A DNA stretch of 64,000 nt from assembly GCF_016734815.1 (NCBI RefSeq), contig NZ_JAERQF010000023.1, positions 27,967-91,966 of the forward strand, in the 5' to 3' direction. Within the stretch, counting starts at the first letter, position 1; each line of letters starts with the position of its first letter. Under the pieces are notes generated by a model that did not search any database, was not told the DNA's origin, and saw only the letters and a list, made by a program, of their open reading frames with translations. Origin of the DNA: Hymenobacter rubidus. Its GTDB lineage: Bacteria > Bacteroidota > Bacteroidia > Cytophagales > Hymenobacteraceae. Shown here in pieces: positions 1 through 8,864 of the stretch. The position numbers and the translations under genes were made by a program.

Positions 1-2
1 TG

Positions 3-1571
3 AACCAGAACAGCTCGGGTAGCAGCAATGGCCGCTGGTACTACGGCACGCTGGGCATGGACTACGACCTGAGCGACAAGCAGAGCCTGTCCCTCGCCGG
101 CTCAATCAATGGCTACAGCGGCGACGATACCAGCAATTTGTTCAGCACGTTCACGAGCCCGGTGGCAGGCAGTAATGCGCTGTTCAGCCGCGACACGAAG
201 ACTATTTTCAGTGGCTTCAACGGCGAGCTGACTGGTACTTACACCAAGACTTTCGCCCAGGCCCGCCGCGAGTGGAGCATTATTGCCCAGTACGCCAACA
301 ACAGCGGCACGTTTGGCTACGATTACGACCAGTTTCAGAATTCCTACAATACCCTGGAGCATGGCCAGGCCAGCTACCGCGAACACAGCCGGGGCCGCAC
401 GCCTGGCCATGAATACACGTTCCAAACCGATTTCACGCAGCCCTTCGGGGAGAAGCAAACCCTCGAAACCGGGCTCAAAGCTATTTGGCGGCACACCGGC
501 TCCGTGGCCGACGTATCGGGTCTGACGCTGGGCCAGAGCCTCGATTTTGTGCCGCTGCCCGACCGCGCCACCGATTTTAGCTACGACCAGAACGTGCAGG
601 CGGGCTACGCAACCTACTCCTTTGCCCCCAGCAAGAAGCTGAGTGTGAGCCTGGGCAGCCGCCTGGAGCGCACCGCCCTCAGCGCCGATTTCCAGACCAC
701 CGGCTCGGACATTCCGCCCCGCAGCTACACCACGCTGCTGCCCAATGGTAACGCCCAGTATTCGTTCAGCGACAACAACAGCCTGCGCCTGGCTTACAGC
801 CGCCGCATCACCCGGCCCTACATCGACTACCTGAACCCCTTCGTGAACCGCTCCGACCCGCAGAATATTTCCTACGGCAAACCCGACCTCGACCCCGAGC
901 TGACGGACTCGTACGAGCTGAGCTTCAACACCAACGGGAAGGCCGGCTCGCTCAATATTTCGGCCTCGGCCCGGCGCACCGGCAATGCCATTGAGCAGGT
1001 GCGGCTGGCCACTGGCACGGCCGGCGTCACGGAGCAAACCTTCCGCAACGTGGCGGCCAATGCGTACTACCAGCTCAACTTCTACGGCTCGGCCAAGCCG
1101 GCCAAAGGCTGGGACATCAGCGGCGGCCCCGATGTGCAGTACATTGTGCGCCGCAGCCCCACGCTGGGCATCGAGCGGCGCGGCTTCACGGCCGGCATGA
1201 ACTTCAACACCTCCTACAAACTGCCCAAAAGCTTCACCCTTCAGGCGTTTCTGTTTGGCTCGCTGCCCCAGCCCGATTTGCAGGGCACCGGCCCGGCTAA
1301 CCTCTACTACCAGATGGGCGCCAAAAAAACGTTCTTCAAGGATAAAGCCGACCTGGTGGTCAATTTCGGCTCGCCATTCAACAATACCTGGGCCTACCGC
1401 AGCACCACCACTACGCCTTCCTTCGACGAAACCAGCACCTACCGGGCCTACCAGCGCAGCTTCCGCATCAGTTTCGGCTACCGTTTCGGCCAGGCCCAGC
1501 AAACCAAGCAGCGCAAGTCCATCTCGAACGACGATGTGAAGGGCGGCGGCAGCAAGCAAGGCGGGCAGTAG
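3..1571 (+). CDS. Outer membrane beta-barrel protein, TonB-receptor type (5' end outside window)
   Basis: The reading frame is open from base 3 and has no start in the window, so the gene begins upstream; 522 residues are visible. The visible part is a succession of amphipathic strands rich in Tyr, Asn and Ser, with Gly-Xxx-Arg/Glu turns, as in the barrel part of TonB-dependent receptors (outer membrane protein beta-barrel family). Near residue 260 it reads RRITRPYIDYLNPF, a landmark of this family (known family feature). The C-terminus has barrel strands (FRISFGYRFG) followed by a polar Gly/Lys/Gln tail. The N-terminal carboxypeptidase-like and plug regions must lie outside the window, so substrate and partner cannot be told. 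A palindromic repeat follows the stop codon. Confidence 0.85.
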   Translation, partial: NQNSSGSSNGRWYYGTLGMDYDLSDKQSLSLAGSINGYSGDDTSNLFSTFTSPVAGSNALFSRDTKTIFSGFNGELTGTYTKTFAQARREWSIIAQYANNSGTFGYDYDQFQNSYNTLEHGQASYREHSRGRTPGHEYTFQTDFTQPFGEKQTLETGLKAIWRHTGSVADVSGLTLGQSLDFVPLPDRATDFSYDQNVQAGYATYSFAPSKKLSVSLGSRLERTALSADFQTTGSDIPPRSYTTLLPNGNAQYSFSDNNSLRLAYSRRITRPYIDYLNPFVNRSDPQNISYGKPDLDPELTDSYELSFNTNGKAGSLNISASARRTGNAIEQVRLATGTAGVTEQTFRNVAANAYYQLNFYGSAKPAKGWDISGGPDVQYIVRRSPTLGIERRGFTAGMNFNTSYKLPKSFTLQAFLFGSLPQPDLQGTGPANLYYQMGAKKTFFKDKADLVVNFGSPFNNTWAYRSTTTTPSFDETSTYRAYQRSFRISFGYRFGQAQQTKQRKSISNDDVKGGGSKQGGQ

Positions 1572-1586
1572 GAACGCAAAAGTCGG

Positions 1587-1690
1587 AACGTCATGCAGAG
1601 GCGGAGCCGAAGCATCTTGCGTGCAGCAGTAACTCAATCGATTGGTTTACTGCTGCACGCGAGATGCTTCGGCTGCGCCTCTGCATGACG
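1587..1690. repeat. Type-1 palindromic intergenic element, copy 1
   Basis: About 104 bp. The left arm (AACGTCATGCAGAGGC...) and right arm (...GCCTCTGCATGACG) are complementary and flank a loop of ~40 bp. The element sits just after a stop codon. Its right arm supplies a stray ATG that makes the next gene appear longer at its 5' end. Confidence 0.85.
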
Positions 1691-1840
1691 GGCTTTCGAT
1701 TGACAATAAGCACCCCAGGCAACCTTGCCGCTCCACTGTGCATCTGCCGCCACAGCAGCTCTAATGCCGCGCCGCCTTTGGCGATTCTCGTGGCGCACAG
1801 TACCTTCCGGTTCACCTATCTTACTTTCTGCAAGAAAACA

Positions 1841-2734
1841 ATGGCCCTTACCATTACCAACCTTTCCAAAACCTACGCCAACGGGGTGCAAGCCCTCAAA
1901 AACGTCAGCCTCGATATTCCGACGGGCATGTTTGGCCTGCTCGGGCCCAACGGCGCCGGCAAAAGCAGCCTGATGCGCACCATTGCCACCCTGCAGGACG
2001 CCGATTCCGGCTCCATCATGCTCGATGAGTTGGATGTGCTGAAGGACAAAGACGGCGTGCGGCGCATTCTGGGCTACTTGCCGCAGGAATTTGGCGTGTA
2101 CCCGCGCGTGACAGCCGAAGAATTACTCGACCATCTGGCCGTGCTCAAAGGCATCGGCAACGGCAAAGAGCGCAAGGAAATAGTAGAAGCCCTGCTGCAG
2201 CAAACCAATCTGTGGAACGCCCGCAAGAAGAACCTGGGCGGCTATTCCGGCGGCATGAAGCAGCGCTTCGGCATTGCCCAGGCCCTGCTCGGCAACCCGC
2301 GCCTCATCATCGTGGACGAGCCCACCGCCGGCCTCGACCCGGCCGAACGGAACCGCTTCCACAACCTGCTGAGCGAGATTGGCGAGCACATCATCATCAT
2401 CCTGAGCACGCACATCGTGAGCGACGTGACGGATTTGTGCCGCAACATGGCCATCATCAGCCAGGGCCAGGTGCGCCTCACCGGCGACCCGCTCACGGTG
2501 GTGGAGCAACTGCGCGGCCAGGTGTGGCGCAAACTGGTGAGCAAAGACGAAGTAGCCGCCACCCAAGCCGAGCACCACGTCATCAGCACCCGCCTCTTTG
2601 CCGGCAAAACCATCGTGCATGTCCTGAGCGACGGCCGGCCGGATGCCTCCTTCGAGGAAATAAACCCGGATTTGGAGGACGTGTATTTCTCGCAAATCAG
2701 CGAGAAGTCGGCGGCTAAAGCCGTGATGCTATAA
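1841..2734 (+). CDS. ABC transporter ATP-binding protein
   Basis: A 297-residue ATPase subunit that would power the membrane protein encoded next. Walker A is GPNGAGKS (residues 35-42), the signature is YSGGMKQR, and Walker B is LIIVDEPTAGLDP, followed by a switch His in LSTHIV. The ATG at 1841 begins MALTITNLSK, the normal N-terminus of this family. A longer frame to 1664 runs through the upstream repeat and is judged false. The following permease-peptidase gene starts 147 bp downstream on the same strand, with a type-1 repeat between them, so the two probably form one export or remodelling system. Substrate unknown. Confidence 0.93.
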   Translation: MALTITNLSKTYANGVQALKNVSLDIPTGMFGLLGPNGAGKSSLMRTIATLQDADSGSIMLDELDVLKDKDGVRRILGYLPQEFGVYPRVTAEELLDHLAVLKGIGNGKERKEIVEALLQQTNLWNARKKNLGGYSGGMKQRFGIAQALLGNPRLIIVDEPTAGLDPAERNRFHNLLSEIGEHIIIILSTHIVSDVTDLCRNMAIISQGQVRLTGDPLTVVEQLRGQVWRKLVSKDEVAATQAEHHVISTRLFAGKTIVHVLSDGRPDASFEEINPDLEDVYFSQISEKSAAKAVML

Positions 2735-2735
2735 G

Positions 2736-2835
2736 AACGTCATGCAGAGCGCAGCGAAGCATCTTTACCGTGGAAGTAAATCAATCGATTGGATTACTTG
2801 AGCACGCGAGATGCTTCGCTGCGCTCTGCATGACG
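2736..2835. repeat. Type-1 palindromic intergenic element, copy 2
   Basis: About 100 bp with near-perfect complementary arms (CATGCAGAGCGCAGCGAAGC and its complement). It lies between the ABC ATPase and its membrane partner, where a transcript could fold into a long hairpin. Confidence 0.88.
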
Positions 2836-2881
2836 GGCTGAATTTTCTCTGCAATTCCGTTCGCCTCACCTTTCTGCAATC

Positions 2882-5800
2882 ATGTTCCTCGCCATATTTC
2901 TTTTCGAGTTGAAATACCGCCTGCGCCGTCCGGCCACGTGGATTTACTTTGTTATTCTGGTCCTCATGGGCGGGCTGCTGGCGGCGGCGGCCGGCGGCAT
3001 TTTTGGCTCGGGGGCCAATGTGAGCATCGGCGGCGACGGCGGCCGGGTGCACGTCAATTCGCCCCATTCCATCAGTGGCGCCGTGGCCCTGATGAGCTTT
3101 TTCGGGCTGCTCATTACATCAGCCATCATGGGCAACCCGGTGTACCGGGACTTCGAGCACCGCACGTATTCGCTGTTTTTTACCAAGCCCATCAGCAAGC
3201 TGGGCTATCTGGGCGGCCGGTTTTGGGGTTCATTCGTGGTGTGCGTGCTGGTGTTCAGCGGCATTGGTCTGGGCATGTGGCTGGGTGGCCTGCTGCCGGG
3301 AGTGGAGGCCGACAAGTTCGGAGTCAACCATTTGAGCTACTATGTGTGGCCCTACGTGGTTTTTATTCTGCCCAACCTGTTTTTCACGGGGGCCATTTTC
3401 TTCACCATGGCCACGCTCACGCGCAACATCCTGAGCACCTACATCGGCTCGGTGCTGCTGTTGGTGGGCTACCTCATTGCCCAGTCGCTGCTGCGCGATT
3501 TGGATAACATCGACCTGGCTTCCATGCTCGATGCCTTCGGCGGCAGCGCCAGCCGCTTCACCACCCGCTACTGGACACCGGCCGAAAAAAACACCCAGCT
3601 GCTGCCCCTCAGCCGCTATCTGGTGGTGAACCGCGCCCTGTGGCTGGGCGTGGGCGTGGCGCTGCTGGGGCTGTGCTACGCGCGGTTTCACTTCTCCGCC
3701 TTTGCCTCCGATAAGGCGCCCTCAAAGCGCAAGCGCCTGGCCGCGGCCCTGGCCGAGGTGGCCGCGGCACCCATGGGCGGGCGGCTGGTGCTGCCCCGCG
3801 TCACGCAGTTTTTCACCAGCGGCATGAACCTGCGCCAGTACTGGAGCCTCACCAAGCTGGAGTTTCGGGGCATCGTGCGCAGCGTGTATTTCGTGGCTAT
3901 TGTGGCGGCGGGCGTCATCTTTTTGCTTGTAAGCGGCTGGCAGGTGGGGAAGATTTACGACACCGTCACCTACCCCGTCACTGCCGAGATGGTGGAGCTG
4001 CTGAGCGGCACGTTTGCCCTGTTCATTCTCATCATCATCACTTACTACTCCGGCGAGCTGGTGTGGCGCGAACGCGACGCCGGGGTGGCCCAGATTACCG
4101 ACGCCCTGCCCGTGCCCAACTGGGTGCCGTTTTTGAGCAAGCTCAGCGCGTTAGGCCTTATCCAAGTGGTTCTGCTGGCCGTGGTGATGGCCTGCGGCAT
4201 CTTGCTCCAAACCGCCAAAGGCTACTTTCACTACGAGCCGGGTCTCTACATTGAAACCCTGTTCGGACTTAAACTGATTGACTACCTGCTGCTGTGCGTG
4301 CTGGCCATGCTGGTGCAGGTGGTGGTGAATAACAAGTTTCTTGGCCATTTCGTGATGGTGCTGTACTACCTGGGCAGCATTTTCCAGGGCCAGCTGGGCA
4401 TCAACCACAAGCTGTTCGACTACGCCGGCAACACCGAAACACCCTATTCCGACATGAACGGGTACGGGCATTTCGTGGCCGGCTTCAGCTGGTTTAAGTT
4501 GTATTGGGCGGCGGGCGCCCTGCTGTTGGCCCTGGCCGCCAACATTTTCTGGGTGCGCGGCACCGATGCGGCCTTTGTGCGGCGCCGTGCCGAAGCCAGT
4601 CGCCGCTGGGGCCGCCCCGCCTGGACGGCCCTCGCCCTGGGCCTGCTCGTGATGCTGGGTGCCGGTAGCTTCATTTTCTACAACACCAACATCGAAAACC
4701 AGTACCGTGCGCCCAAGGAAATCGAAAAGCTGACCGCCGGCTACGAGAAAACCTACCGCCGCTACAAAGACCTCGCCCAGCCCCGCCTCGTGGCGGTGAA
4801 TCTGAAAACCGACCTCTACCCGGCCACCCGCACGGTGCACATCGAGGGCAGCTTCTGGCTGAAGAACCGCCACACCGCGCCGCTGGACACCATCATCATC
4901 AACGTGCCTTCGCGGGCTCGGGTGCGCAAGCTGGCCCTCGGCCGCCCGGCCACGCTGGTGCTCAACGACACCACCGTCAACCTCCGTTTCTACCGCCTCG
5001 CCCAGCCCCTGGCCCCCGGCGATTCCGTGGAAATGACCACCGTGCTCGACTATGGGGAGAAAGGCTTCCCCAACTCCGGTTCCAACACCGACATCGTGCA
5101 GAATGGCATCTTCATGAACAGCCAGAGCTACCTGCCCGGCATTGGCTACAGCGAGCAGGGCGAGTTGAGCGAAGACGACGTGCGCAAGCGCAACGGCCTC
5201 CAGCCCAAGGAGCGGCAAGCGCCCGCCACCGATATGAAAGCCCGGCAGAACACCGGCCTCGCGGCCGATGCCGACTGGATTCGTTTCGAAATTGTGCTCA
5301 GCACCAGCGCCGACCAACTGGCCGTGGCGCCCGGCCGCCTGCTCAAGGACTGGACCCAGGGCAACCGCCGCTACTTCCACTACAAGATGGAGCAGCCCAT
5401 GCTCAACTTCTACACCTTCCTCTCGGCCCGCTACAAGGTGTATAAGGATGCGTGGCAGGACTCGGCCGGCCACCGCGTGGTGCCCATCGAAATATATTAC
5501 CAGCCCGGCCACGAGTACAACCTCAAGCGCATGGCGCAGGCCGTGAAGGAGTCGTTTGCCTACTACACCAAGCACTTCGGGCCCTACCAACACACGCAGG
5601 TACGCATCCTGGAATTTCCCAAGTACCAGAGCTTTGCCCAGAGTTTTGCTGGCACCATTCCCTTCTCCGAAAGCATTGGCTTTATCGCCAAAGTCGACCC
5701 CAACGACCCCGAGGACGTGGACTACCCGTTCTACGTGACGGCCCACGAAGTAGCGCACCAGTGGTGGGGCCACCAGATTGTGGGCGGCAACGTGCAGGGC

Positions 5801-6526
5801 GAAACCATGCTCATCGAAACCATGGCCCAATACTCGGCCCTGATGGTGATGAAACACCATTACGGCGCCTACACCATGGAAAAATTCCTGAAATACGAGC
5901 TGAACAGCTACCTCAACGGCCGCGCTTTCGAGCGTAAAAAGGAAGTGCCGCTGGCCAAGGTGGAAAACCAGGGCTACATTCACTACCGCAAAGGCTCGGT
6001 GGTGATGTATGCCCTGCAGGACTACATCGGCGAAGCCAACGTGAACACGGCCCTGCACCGCTTTCTGGAGCAGCACAAGTACGAAACCGCGCCCTACAGC
6101 ACCGCCCCGGAACTGGTGGCCGAATTCCGCGAGGTGACGCCCGATTCGCTCCAGAACATGGTCACGGACCTGTTCGACCGCATCACGCTCTACGAAAACC
6201 GCCTCACCGATGCTTCGGTGAAAAAGCTGCCCAACGGTAAATTCCAGGTAAATCTGACCGTGGAAAGCAAGAAGCTGGTGGCCGACAGCCTCGGCACCGA
6301 GCGCCCCAGCCCCGAAAACGACTACCTGCCCGTGGCCGTGTTCCCCGCCCAGGGCGACCACAAGCTGCCTGTGCCGCCGCTGCTGCTGGTGAAGCGCCGC
6401 TTCCACGCTGGCACCAATAAGCTGGAGTTCGTTGTGGCAAAAGAGCCTGCCAAAGTCGTCATCGACCCCTACCACGAATTCGTCGACCGGGTGCAGGACG
6501 ATAACGTCAAGCAGGTAAAGCTATAG
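2882..6526 (+). CDS. ABC-2-type permease fused to M1-family aminopeptidase domain
   Basis: A 1214-residue fusion. Residues ~1-600 contain about a dozen hydrophobic membrane segments in two blocks (~15-260 and ~330-600), as in ABC-2 permeases. Residues ~640-1200 form a soluble M1-like metallopeptidase with HEVAH at ~955-959 and a Glu in MLIET 20 residues after HEVAH. In classical M1 enzymes that Glu is the 19th residue, so there is one extra residue here. The ATG at 2882 directly precedes the first membrane helix. The protein probably works with the upstream ATPase. Known relatives in Bacteroidota have the same architecture; their role is not established, and peptide export plus trimming is only a guess. 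Confidence 0.9.
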   Translation: MFLAIFLFELKYRLRRPATWIYFVILVLMGGLLAAAAGGIFGSGANVSIGGDGGRVHVNSPHSISGAVALMSFFGLLITSAIMGNPVYRDFEHRTYSLFFTKPISKLGYLGGRFWGSFVVCVLVFSGIGLGMWLGGLLPGVEADKFGVNHLSYYVWPYVVFILPNLFFTGAIFFTMATLTRNILSTYIGSVLLLVGYLIAQSLLRDLDNIDLASMLDAFGGSASRFTTRYWTPAEKNTQLLPLSRYLVVNRALWLGVGVALLGLCYARFHFSAFASDKAPSKRKRLAAALAEVAAAPMGGRLVLPRVTQFFTSGMNLRQYWSLTKLEFRGIVRSVYFVAIVAAGVIFLLVSGWQVGKIYDTVTYPVTAEMVELLSGTFALFILIIITYYSGELVWRERDAGVAQITDALPVPNWVPFLSKLSALGLIQVVLLAVVMACGILLQTAKGYFHYEPGLYIETLFGLKLIDYLLLCVLAMLVQVVVNNKFLGHFVMVLYYLGSIFQGQLGINHKLFDYAGNTETPYSDMNGYGHFVAGFSWFKLYWAAGALLLALAANIFWVRGTDAAFVRRRAEASRRWGRPAWTALALGLLVMLGAGSFIFYNTNIENQYRAPKEIEKLTAGYEKTYRRYKDLAQPRLVAVNLKTDLYPATRTVHIEGSFWLKNRHTAPLDTIIINVPSRARVRKLALGRPATLVLNDTTVNLRFYRLAQPLAPGDSVEMTTVLDYGEKGFPNSGSNTDIVQNGIFMNSQSYLPGIGYSEQGELSEDDVRKRNGLQPKERQAPATDMKARQNTGLAADADWIRFEIVLSTSADQLAVAPGRLLKDWTQGNRRYFHYKMEQPMLNFYTFLSARYKVYKDAWQDSAGHRVVPIEIYYQPGHEYNLKRMAQAVKESFAYYTKHFGPYQHTQVRILEFPKYQSFAQSFAGTIPFSESIGFIAKVDPNDPEDVDYPFYVTAHEVAHQWWGHQIVGGNVQGETMLIETMAQYSALMVMKHHYGAYTMEKFLKYELNSYLNGRAFERKKEVPLAKVENQGYIHYRKGSVVMYALQDYIGEANVNTALHRFLEQHKYETAPYSTAPELVAEFREVTPDSLQNMVTDLFDRITLYENRLTDASVKKLPNGKFQVNLTVESKKLVADSLGTERPSPENDYLPVAVFPAQGDHKLPVPPLLLVKRRFHAGTNKLEFVVAKEPAKVVIDPYHEFVDRVQDDNVKQVKL

Positions 6527-6547
6527 TTCGGCTCCCGGTACGATGCA

Positions 6548-6596
6548 CCAGACGCAAAAATCCCCGGCCTTTTGGTCGGGGATTTTTTGCGTCTGG
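6548..6596. terminator. Bidirectional rho-independent terminator
   Basis: A stem with ~19-bp arms (CCAGACGCAAAAATCCCCG and its complement), flanked internally by A and T runs so it could work both ways. It lies between the convergent permease-peptidase gene and the secreted protein gene at 6619. Confidence 0.9.
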
Positions 6597-6618
6597 ACGA
6601 TAAAATTTGTTTAACAGC

Positions 6619-7104
6619 TTAGCCGCGGGCTTTTCTCAGCTCGCGCTTCACTTGCTTATGAGCCGTCTTGAGGTATTTTTTCAGCTGCTGCTTGCGCGAT
6701 ATCACAATGACGCGGGCATTGGCCAGGGTCACCGTCGATTCGCCGGCCGCTGCATTCAGGGTCATGTTCTCGTCGGCGTAGCCAGCGTACGTCACGCGGG
6801 CTTGCAGCGGCCCGGCATTGGCCGGTACCGTGAATTCGAACTCACCATTGGCATTGGTTACCGCCATTTCCTTGGTGCCGGTCAGAAAAACAACAGCGCC
6901 TGGCAGTGGCCCAGCGGGGCTGGTAATCTTGCCGGACAGCACCACCTTTTCCGTCGAAACCGCTGAGCGGTCAGGGGTAGTCTTGCCGTCGGTGTTGGCC
7001 GAGCCAAACGTTGCATTGCTCGCAAAAACACTTTGAGCGCGGGCGGTGCTGAGGCTGAGAGCCCCGGTGAGAACAGAAGCGAGGAGAAGGGCGGAGAGGC
7101 GCAT
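6619..7104 (-). CDS. Secreted carboxypeptidase-regulatory-like domain protein
   Basis: 161 residues. The ATG at 7104 gives a clear signal peptide (MRLSALLLASVLTGALSLST, cleavage near ARAQ). After a polar linker comes a compact beta-sandwich repeat of the carboxypeptidase-regulatory-like type: GKITSPAGPLPGAVVFLTGT, then VTNANGEFEFTVPAN. The C-terminus is basic. The longer frame to 7233 has no signal peptide and is rejected. The next gene upstream on the same strand (7387) encodes a paralogue with the same GxLPGAxVxLxGT and VTNxxGEFExxVPAN landmarks. Such domains normally prefix SusC-like receptors; here it stands alone. Function unknown. Confidence 0.82.
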   Translation of the reverse strand: MRLSALLLASVLTGALSLSTARAQSVFASNATFGSANTDGKTTPDRSAVSTEKVVLSGKITSPAGPLPGAVVFLTGTKEMAVTNANGEFEFTVPANAGPLQARVTYAGYADENMTLNAAAGESTVTLANARVIVISRKQQLKKYLKTAHKQVKRELRKARG

Positions 7105-7150
7105 AAGTAAAAAGCGAGATGCAGTTAAGGTGGGTCGTTTTTGAATGATA

Positions 7151-7158
7151 CAAATGTA
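7151..7158 (-). promoter_or_regulatory. Candidate -7 box for gene 6619-7104
   Basis: On the minus strand this reads TACATTTG, an exact match to the Bacteroidota -7 consensus TAnnTTTG, 46 bp upstream of the ATG. No convincing -33 TTG was seen. Confidence 0.5.
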
Positions 7159-7275
7159 CCCTTGCACCTTAGCCAGATTAGGCCGGCTTCGTCCAACTGT
7201 GGGAATCAGCCGGCCAATGGAAGCTTTTGCCAAAGCAAACGGAAAGTATTGCCCCTTGCGTCAGCCATGTAAAGC

Positions 7276-7309
7276 AAAAAACCCTGACCGTTCACGGTCA
7301 GGGTTTTTT
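7276..7309. terminator. Rho-independent terminator
   Basis: Perfect 15-bp arms (AAAAAACCCTGACCG and complement) around a 4-nt loop, with A/T runs on both sides. It terminates the minus-strand gene ending at 7387. Confidence 0.9.
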
Positions 7310-7386
7310 CGGCTGGTTGGAAATAATTGCAGAAAGCAAGGTGTGGAATCAGAGAGTATAGCCGAACTATGTAGTTAGGTAATCTT

Positions 7387-7806
7387 TTATTTGCTACCGG
7401 CTTGCACGGTATCGGCATTTTTGGTGCGTAGCAGGTATATAGAGCCCATGGCTTGCGCCGGCGCGAAGCGTACCACCTCCTCCTGCAAGCCGCCGTAGCC
7501 GCAGGTCAATTCCACCACTTTGGTGTTGGCAGGCACGCTCAGCTCAAATTCGCCTTCTGAGTTGGTTACTACTATTGTGCGGGTGCCGTGCAGCCACACG
7601 GTAGCGCCGGGCAGCACCCCCTGCTTGCCTTGTACCACACCGTGCACTTTTTTATCGGGGGTGTTATTGGGGGTTTCTTCCGTGTCAGTTCCCGTGCTTG
7701 CTACCACCGGGGCCTCCACCCGCGTGTAGGCATATTGTGCATGGCTGGCGGTGCCACTGAGTAGCAGCCCGAAAGCAACAATAACAGAGGTAAGGGGCGA
7801 GGCCAT
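7387..7806 (-). CDS. Secreted carboxypeptidase-regulatory-like domain protein (paralogue)
   Basis: 139 residues. The ATG at 7806 opens a signal peptide (MASPLTSVIVAFGLLLSG, cleavage near SHAQ). The mature part has a Thr/Glu-rich linker and one regulatory-like domain: GVVQGKQGVLPGATVWLHGT, then VTNSEGEFELSVPAN. Related along its length to the product of the neighbouring gene 6619-7104, suggesting tandem duplication and divergence; the two keep separate promoters and a terminator between them. The longer frame to 7851 adds 15 residues before the signal peptide. Function unknown. Confidence 0.8.
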   Translation of the reverse strand: MASPLTSVIVAFGLLLSGTASHAQYAYTRVEAPVVASTGTDTEETPNNTPDKKVHGVVQGKQGVLPGATVWLHGTRTIVVTNSEGEFELSVPANTKVVELTCGYGGLQEEVVRFAPAQAMGSIYLLRTKNADTVQAGSK

Positions 7807-7848
7807 ATAGAATAGAGTATGACGAAGAGTGGTTTTTATTAGACAATA

Positions 7849-7880
7849 CAAACATACAATCAGGGTAGACCTTTTTGCAA
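7849..7880 (-). promoter_or_regulatory. Candidate promoter for gene 7387-7806
   Basis: On the minus strand a TATGTTTG -7 box (7849-7856) matches TAnnTTTG, with a TTG at 7878-7880 about 21 nt further upstream, the spacing expected of Bacteroidota sigma-A promoters. It lies 43 bp upstream of the ATG. Confidence 0.6.
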
Positions 7881-7954
7881 GTTTTCATCAAAATAAATTC
7901 ACCTTTATTCTAGGATAAACGCAATGATTGTACTTATCGGAAAGCTATATCATA

Positions 7955-7990
7955 CAAAAAGCCCCCTGGCGTCACGCAGAGGGCTTTTTG
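7955..7990. terminator. Rho-independent terminator
   Basis: Stem with CAAAAAGCCC / GGGCTTTTTG arms. It lies about 180 bp beyond the stop of the minus-strand SdpI-like gene and is the likely end of that operon. Confidence 0.75.
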
Positions 7991-8168
7991 CGAAAGCTGA
8001 ACTATGAAATAGTCAATATGACTGCATTTAGAATGCTTATTATCAGTTGTATGCGATGATTTTTATGAGGGTAATATCAGCCGATATGCTTAGGCGGCAA
8101 AGCGGTCAAGACCGATGGGATGGTAGTTGCGCCCCAGCAGCCATGGGGCTGGCAATGGCCATGCAGAG

Positions 8169-8834
8169 CTAAGCGGCTTTCCGTAATTGCTCTTCTTGGC
8201 GAAAAAGGAAGTAGGAGTATGCGTAGCTAAACAGGGCCGTGGCCAGCGTAAAGCCTACAAGTATCCAATGGGTCCAGGCCACCGGAACCACCAGGGCCAG
8301 GGCGGCAATCAGGAGCCCCGCTATGCAAAACACAAAGCCGCCCACCCGATGCGTACGCGCCCAAACGGTGGGGCTTTCCAAGGTCCAGGGAGTGCGAATG
8401 CCCACAAAATAGTTCGGCTGCACCGTGGTCAGGTAGTTGCCCAGGAAGGCAAAGAATAAACCCAGCACTACTACCACGCCCCGTCCACTGGTGCTGGCCG
8501 GGTGCACGGCCGCGTGCAGACTGTAGCAGGCCAAGCCGCCCAGCAGGGCCACCACGGCCAGCCGCAGCTTCTGAAAGTTGACGCTGTCGCCGTCGAGGCG
8601 GCGCTTGGGGTCGAGGCGCGGCAGGATGCTGAAAAACAGTGCCATGCCCAGCGGCAGCCCCAAGGTGAGAAGCCACATGTTGGCGCGGTCGGTGTAGCCG
8701 TTGGGCTGGCCATCGGTGCCAAAATGGGTAGGAATTTGGGCGGGCAGTTGGGGCCACAAGTAAGCCAGGTACAGCGACGGGGCCAGCACCACCGCCAGCG
8801 TGAGCAATTGCCAGGGCAACAGGTTCTTTTTCAT
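8169..8834 (-). CDS. SdpI-family membrane protein (DUF1648 plus SdpI domain)
   Basis: 221 residues with six or so hydrophobic segments. The first helix is followed by a loop reading PTHFGTDGQPNGY (~35-47), the hallmark of DUF1648, and the C-terminal half has the SdpI core (NYFVGIRTPWTL). In Bacillus, SdpI is an immunity protein and signal relay for the SDP toxin, sequestering the repressor SdpR. Here an SdpR-like gene ends 30 bp upstream of the ATG on the same strand, so the pair keeps the classical order. No toxin gene is visible nearby. Role as immunity or stress sensor is inferred. Confidence 0.88.
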   Translation of the reverse strand: MKKNLLPWQLLTLAVVLAPSLYLAYLWPQLPAQIPTHFGTDGQPNGYTDRANMWLLTLGLPLGMALFFSILPRLDPKRRLDGDSVNFQKLRLAVVALLGGLACYSLHAAVHPASTSGRGVVVVLGLFFAFLGNYLTTVQPNYFVGIRTPWTLESPTVWARTHRVGGFVFCIAGLLIAALALVVPVAWTHWILVGFTLATALFSYAYSYFLFRQEEQLRKAA

Positions 8835-8864
8835 GACGCGGAATTGAAAATTGGAAAGAAAAAA

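Larger units (their letters stand above)
7807..8168. other. Intergenic region with promoter and one terminator
   Basis: 362 bp without a supported gene. It holds the promoter of the 7387-7806 gene and a terminator at 7955-7990. From about 7991 to 8168 nothing recognisable was seen. Confidence 0.6.

Noticed and set aside
1664..1840. N-terminal extension of the ABC ATPase
   Set aside because: Begins inside a type-1 repeat and does not resemble the family; the ATG at 1841 gives the normal N-terminus.
4151..6475. 774-codon open frame antisense to the M1 peptidase domain
   Set aside because: Codon bias in GC-rich DNA keeps this frame open opposite a clear gene; the translation is repetitive in His, Val and Gly and has no family-like motif. 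The same applies to 102-1637, 22849-24456, 33584-34933 and 51090-52832.
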